Below, one piece after another: positions 60,141-64,000 of a stretch of DNA of 64,000 nucleotides. Source of the DNA: Nemertoderma westbladi. Its lineage: Eukaryota; Xenacoelomorpha; Nemertodermatida; Nemertodermatidae. The notes below the pieces were generated by a model that worked only from the letters and a program-made list of their open reading frames with translations, made no database searches and had not been told where the DNA came from. The position numbers were made by a program, and so were the translations under genes. Position 1 is the stretch's first letter, and the number at the start of each line of letters is the position of its first letter. The stretch spans positions 1 to 64,000 of the forward strand of contig JAUCBJ010007701.1 in NCBI GenBank assembly GCA_032718475.1. Direction: 5' to 3'.

Positions 60141-61215
60141 TCATATTGGTACACATACAAGTGGTGCAAATTGATTTGAAACTTCAATGATATTTTGTTG
60201 GTTCTTTGTAGGTTGGCTACGATTGGGTTGATGATTGTTATTGTTGTGTTTCCGGTTGCGGATAAAAATGAATTCTGGAGCGTTGTCAACGGTGCTGGTT
60301 AAATTTGTTGTCGATGAATTCACAAGGTTTAACATATGTTTGTCACCTTTGAAAAACTCGATTTTTTTTGTTCCATCTAGCGAGATTTTCTTGTTCTCTT
60401 ATCTCAGTTTCCTTTACCCATGTTTCACGCATTGTTTCAATAGCATCTAGGTCCTTGAGATGAGTGAGTTTGTCCTCGAATAGTTGGACACAATGTTTCT
60501 GCTTCTTAGATTCTTCCTCGCTTGTGCAGCGTAGCGTAGATATTTCGAAAGTCACATCATCCACAACATGTTGGCGCTTTATGTTCAAATGGGCCTCGGT
60601 ATCGCCCCGTAATTGGGTGAACATATGCTTGTGTGGTACTCGTACGTTGTCTCCCCCAAGAGCTTCTTCATATATATCTGAAACTCCCGTAGTCTTGTAA
60701 TGGAGCCAGTGGTGTTTAGACCATTCATCCATGAGGTCAAATAGCTCTGCCTGGTTATTTTTCCAGAATATGTCTAATTCTTCCTTGTATGTATACTCAG
60801 TGGGGATTGCTGTACTTTCACCACCTATCGGAGTTTGTCCCTGCCCCGGTGTTGCCATCGAGTCTAACTTTTCGACTAGACGATCACTCATGTTGTTAAT
60901 GGCTTCAACAATTGATTGGAATCCCTTTTCCATTGAATCCTGCTGAAGCTTTGAGGCTTGTGAGGGCGTTTGTGAGGAGGTCATAGTTGGCAATGAAGAC
61001 TCTAACAGCTGTAGAACCTCTTGAAGTTTCGAATTCATATTCTGGGATCGTGTCTGGTTTCGAGTATCAATGCTGCTTGAGAGATCGTGCCGGAGAGCCG
61101 ATATGGCGGCTACAAGATCGGGAATTTCATCATTAGTAGAATCCATGTAAGCGGAATTTAGGTTGAATACCGGTTTAAATGAGTTATTACAACCAGTTAC
61201 ACAGACTGCCCTCAA
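60141..61215 (-). CDS. Retroelement ORF1-like protein (290 aa, 60343-61215) with degraded continuation
   Basis: The minus-strand frame 61215-60343 encodes a hydrophilic helical protein. It has an N-terminal segment with LVAAISALRHDLSSS, a Ser/Gln/Thr linker (TSSQTPSQAS) and a helical block (FQSIVEAINNMSDRLVEKLD). The C-terminal half has EELDIFWKNNQAELFD, HHWLHYKTTGVSDIYEEAL, CTSEEESKKQKHCVQLFEDKL and TWVKETEIREQENLARW. The last half resembles ORF1-type proteins of animal retroelements, in which a W/Y-rich block precedes an E/K-rich helix ending in a ...W.KK...F motif. I recognise the style, not the exact family. A second frame (60335-60141, NRKHNNNNHQPNRSQ) may be its shifted C-terminus. The start may be ATG 61143 (MDSTNDEIPDL). 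No RT follows, so it is an orphan. Confidence 0.45.
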
Positions 61216-61320
61216 TGTATTTATTTATTTATCTCTACAACCAGTTACACAGACTCCCTCAATGTATTTACCTGTTTATCTGTAGTACCAGGTGCGCAAA
61301 CACCCTCCCTGTATTTACCA
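61189..61320. repeat. 48-bp tandem repeat, three degenerate copies
   Basis: ACAACCAGTTACACAGACT at 61189 and 61237 and a diverged third (TACCAGGTGCGCAAACA, about 61286), each followed by CCCTC...TGTATTTA. Confidence 0.8.
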
Positions 61321-62084
61321 AGAATTTCGGCACATCTGGTAACCTCTGATGTAGAAGTGATCAAAGTTCGAGGATCAACAATGTCCAGAAAATGAAACAA
61401 TCTTCCACTAAACGTTTCCTAAAAATAACACAAGGCTGTTGTCAGGGTATATAGGTTGAGAAGACTTGTTGGGGGGTCTAGAACCAGAGCTAAGGTGGAT
61501 CTTCGAACCGAAGTTAGCATGGGGTAAAGGGGTCGTGAGAGCTTGTGGATCTTGGGAAAAACTTGGCAGTTAATTGTTTATTTAACTTCCCACACATATA
61601 TTGTTAATAACAAATAAACAAACAAGTGACTAACAGTTGTGTAAATAGCTGGATGTCTGTCCACGTGTACTGTACAATGTTAAAGTAAATGTCTGTCTTT
61701 GGCCATGTAAAACTATAAAGGTATCCGGTATTGCTCACCAAACAAGTTTAGTACAGTATATATACTGTAGTTTAGTTAGCCTTGTATATTTAAAAGAAAT
61801 ATACTTTTCATGCCCTATATTTTTTACTTATTATGCCCTATATAATTACTTTAATGCCCTATATAATTTTATTACTTTATATGCCTTTTTTTTTTACTCA
61901 TTTGCTATATATTTATGTTGGCCTAACAGTAACATGGTACAATGTACAACCTAATGCGTGCCGGTGTCCTAGGTGATCCCCACCCCCCCCCCCCCCCCCT
62001 CCCTATAGACTTACAGTATAATAATGCTGTAGTAGAAATGCCTTAGCGTTCCGTACAGGGTAATGTAGCGTTAGGTCCCGAACA
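61321..62084. other. Non-coding stretch with ATGCCCTATAT words and a C17 tract
   Basis: Four ATGCCCTATAT-like words at 61810-61885 and a C-rich tract at 61977-62003. No gene was seen. Confidence 0.5.
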
Positions 62085-62290
62085 GCCGTAGCTTTAGGTC
62101 CTGGCACATTAGGTCCTTTAGCGTTTAGGTCCTGTAGTCTTTAGGTCTTGAAGCGTTTAGGTCCTGTAGTGTTTAGGTCCTGTAGTGTTTAGGTCCTGTA
62201 GCGTTTAGGTTCTGTAGCGTTTAGGTCATGTAGCGTTTAGGTCCTGTAGCGTTTAGGTCCTGTAGCGTTTAGGTACTGTAACATATATAT
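62085..62290. repeat. 16-bp tandem repeat, about 12 copies
   Basis: TTTAGGTCCTGTAGCG repeats with period 16, with variants such as TTAGGTTCTGTAGCG and TTAGGTACTG. Confidence 0.93.
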
Positions 62291-62330
62291 CTGACTATTC
62301 TAGTAACTGATTCTACATATTCCTAACTCT

Positions 62331-62390
62331 CGTTTATTGTTTTGGTTCTTTTCAACTCAGCTCTGTAACCTGCTCCTTTACTAACCTGCC
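62331..62390 (+). repeat. Copy of the GTTTATTGTTTTGGTT...CTCTGTAACCTGCTCC repeat
   Basis: Same two blocks and spacing as at 1375-1420 and in the loop at 17760-17880. Confidence 0.65.
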
Positions 62391-62915
62391 TGGTGGTGGG
62401 CCAGGGATCGGAGGCAAAGTTAAGCAGTACTCAGGTTTGCCTGAATACTATTAGGCCTAGCCAACTTCCTGCTGCCTGTAGAGGTGGATTTGGTAACTCG
62501 CTAGGCCTAGGGACAAGGACTGCCCTTAGCGGTCCCTGGCCAACAGCAGTTATTACGAGCCTGAATAAGGACTCGGAAAGTCTGCTGCTTGTGTCAGGGA
62601 TTTGCGATGGGAACCGACAGACAGATCCTTAGTGGTCCCTGGTCACCGGCAGTTATTAAGAGCCTGAATAAGGACTCGGAAAGCTTGCCGACTACGCCAG
62701 GGACTTGCGACGGGTCGACCGACTAACGGAGGAAGGGTTCGACGAGGACTGCCTTCCTGGAGTGGGTTCCACAACCGGCGTTAGTACGAGCCTGAATAAG
62801 GACTCGGAAAACTACCAACTGTTGGGACTCACGACGGGCTGACAGACCCCTTGCCAAGCCGTACCGCTTTCCTGATGACCGAATATATGGCGACAATAAC
62901 GTCTCCGATACTGAT
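62391..62915 (+). repeat. Repeat leader upstream of the terminal Gag-like ORF
   Basis: CGAGCCTGAATAAGGACTCG recurs at 62556, about 62659 and 62787. Each is followed by a GACTACGCCAGGGACTTGCG-like and a CGACAGACC-like block. The GCCAAGCCGTACCGCTTTCC block at about 62853 is the same as in the 96-bp repeats after the ORF (63589, 63685, 63781). The ORF C-terminus (YEPEKDSESLGGWV) is an in-frame version of the same unit. So the coding region appears to lie within, and be partly built from, a repeat. Confidence 0.75.
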
Positions 62916-62918
62916 GAA

Positions 62919-63611
62919 ATGGACCCCCACACAGACTCGGAAACCGACGAGGTACCGAATGTAAAGAACATGGCTCGTCGACTGGGAGCTCTCAAAGGTG
63001 GAGTGACTCGAGCATACCACCGCATCGAGAAACAGCTAAAGGGAGCCGAGACCCCCCTCGGCGATATACAGACTCAATTACAGAATATCCTAAGTATCTT
63101 ACAACGATATGAGAGGATGATACAGGCATATCAGGAACTCATTCCCGCCACCGATCTGGGAAACTACCCCAGACTCGAAGAACACGTCGCACATTTGGAC
63201 GAGTTCCGCAAGCAACATCAGAGGACCCTCAGCCTCGTAAGAGGCTACGAGGAACAGTATTATAAACAAACTGAAAGGGCGGACGCAGAATCGGTACGGA
63301 CCTCCGGAACCAGGACCGTGGTTCAGCGAAAAAGAACTGGGTCCTCGAGGCACCAGCACTCCAGCGCTAGGAGTGAGATATCTGGTTCAGCGCGCAGTTC
63401 TCAAGGGGGTCAACCACTCCGAGATCAGCTACGAGAACAGAGGGCATTGGCCCATAAAGCTCGAATGGAAGACGAATATGTCCAACTGCAGATTGAACAG
63501 GATGTATCTACAGGAAGCGACTACGAGCCCGAAAAGGATTCCGAAAGCTTAGGTGGTTGGGTCCCTGTGATGAACCGACGGACCCCTAGCCAAGCCGTAC
63601 CACTTTCCTGA
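62919..63611 (+). CDS. BEL/Pao-type Gag N-terminal region (230 aa)
   Basis: ARRLGALKGGVTRAYHRIEKQL followed by helical segments (IQTQLQNILSILQRYERMIQAYQEL, LEEHVAHLDEFRKQHQRTLSLVRGYEEQYY) is the usual N-terminal layout of BEL/Pao Gag proteins (RRxxLKGxxTR then coiled coil), upstream of the DUF1759 region. The second half is Ser/Arg-rich. The frame ends at 63611 as it enters the 96-bp repeat. No DUF1759, protease or RT follows within the window, so this is either a truncated element or one that continues past 64000. It is a different family from the 18.4-kb element. The start is ATG 62919 (MDPHTDSETDE). Confidence 0.6.
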   Translation: MDPHTDSETDEVPNVKNMARRLGALKGGVTRAYHRIEKQLKGAETPLGDIQTQLQNILSILQRYERMIQAYQELIPATDLGNYPRLEEHVAHLDEFRKQHQRTLSLVRGYEEQYYKQTERADAESVRTSGTRTVVQRKRTGSSRHQHSSARSEISGSARSSQGGQPLRDQLREQRALAHKARMEDEYVQLQIEQDVSTGSDYEPEKDSESLGGWVPVMNRRTPSQAVPLS

Positions 63612-63865
63612 TGACCGATCTCTTCGGGGTTTGGGAAGGGTAGGACGGACACGCAAACGGGTCCACCGACTCGACAGACCCCTAGCCAAGCCGTACCGCT
63701 TTCCTGATGACCGATCCCTTCGGGGTTCGGGAAGGGTGGGACGGACACGCAACCGGGTCTACCGACTTGACTGACCCTTAGCCAAGCCGTACCGCTTTCC
63801 TGATGACCGATCCCTTCGGGGTTCGGGAAGGGTGGGACGGACACGCAACAGGGTCGACCGACACC
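63575..63865. repeat. 96-bp tandem repeat, three copies
   Basis: GCCAAGCCGTACC starts at 63589, 63685 and 63781, each followed by CTTTCCTGATGACCGATC and TTCGGGGTT. 96 is divisible by 3, so minus-strand frames of up to 107 codons stay open; they are by-products. Confidence 0.95.
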
Positions 63866-64000
63866 GACACTACGGTACCGAGACTAGGACCGAGGGAAAA
63901 TGGGGAACATTAGTTAGGTTAAAATCTAAAGCGAACAGTGGGTAATTAATTAATGTACTGTAGGGATTTATATTGTCGTATATTATTGTGAATATTTGGT
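63866..64000. other. Window edge, non-coding
   Basis: Nothing recognised in the last 135 bases. Confidence 0.4.

Noticed and set aside
62400-62460. 5S rRNA-like string (GGAGGCAAAGTTAAGCAGTACT)
   Set aside because: Only about 20 bases resemble 5S rRNA box A and the surrounding positions do not follow; too weak to call a 5S gene or 5S-derived SINE.

Overview
The window reads as nuclear DNA of an invertebrate animal, AT-rich and gene-poor, and it is dominated by mobile elements and satellites. The evidence is metazoan-type retroelements (BEL/Pao, RTE-like, CR1/L2-like, Jockey-like), foldback DNA elements, long minisatellites, and two genes with clear animal relatives: a tyrosine aminotransferase and an SLC18B1-like MFS transporter. 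I see no bacterial operon structure. The sequence alone does not let me name the phylum.

Left part (1-24.8 kb). A 53-bp tandem repeat and a LINE remnant come first. Next is a retroelement on the minus strand (2.8-5.6 kb) split by a later RTE-like insertion with an 11-bp target-site duplication. Two uninterrupted, convergent genes follow (MFS transporter 6613-7866 on plus, aminotransferase 8813-10084 on minus). After about 3 kb of non-coding AT-rich DNA there is a Helentron/pearl-like element (13.5-15.4 kb) with an hAT-like foldback element nested in it. A compound satellite block (16.0-20.0 kb) has a 76-bp array, a foldback spacer and a 48-bp array. LINE remnants and small perfect hairpins lead up to 24.8 kb.

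Centre (24,787-43,235). An 18.4-kb BEL/Pao-type LTR retrotransposon lies on the plus strand with two 1907-bp LTRs that differ at about 5 positions, so the insertion is young. It carries a coiled-coil Gag-like ORF, a Gag/protease/RT/RNase H ORF in the +1 frame and an integrase ORF behind one in-frame TAA. Two further ORFs are not standard for this superfamily: an 868-aa protein with a probable DEDD-type (RNase D/WRN-like) 3'-5' exonuclease domain, and a 366-aa protein with two CCHC zinc knuckles and a basic RG-rich tail. A 20-nt motif (GGAAGACTYGYGAGCCTWYC) recurs 11 times through the leader-proximal ORF, pol, the spacer, the exonuclease ORF and the 3' UTR. It falls in two different reading frames, so it is conserved as nucleotide sequence. 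Three hairpin repeats precede the first ORF. The integrase has Gly where the catalytic Glu should be, so this copy is probably not autonomous now.

Right part (43.2-64 kb). A zinc-ribbon ORF is cut at the LTR edge. A full-length RTE-like element (999 aa) on minus sits head to head with a truncated plus copy that ends in a 65-bp-arm perfect palindrome; another truncated copy lies at 48.8 kb. A CR1/L2-like LINE (51.7-57.7 kb) has ORF1 and ORF2 in one frame separated only by TGA-CTA, a known readthrough context, and about 38 copies of a decapeptide repeat before the endonuclease. A second Helentron/pearl-like element (58.3-60.0 kb) has the same two end sequences as the one at 13.5 kb. The window ends with an orphan ORF1-like gene and the start of another BEL/Pao-type Gag embedded in repeats.

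Only the transporter and aminotransferase look like host genes. Nearly everything else is explained by successive, partly nested transposon insertions.
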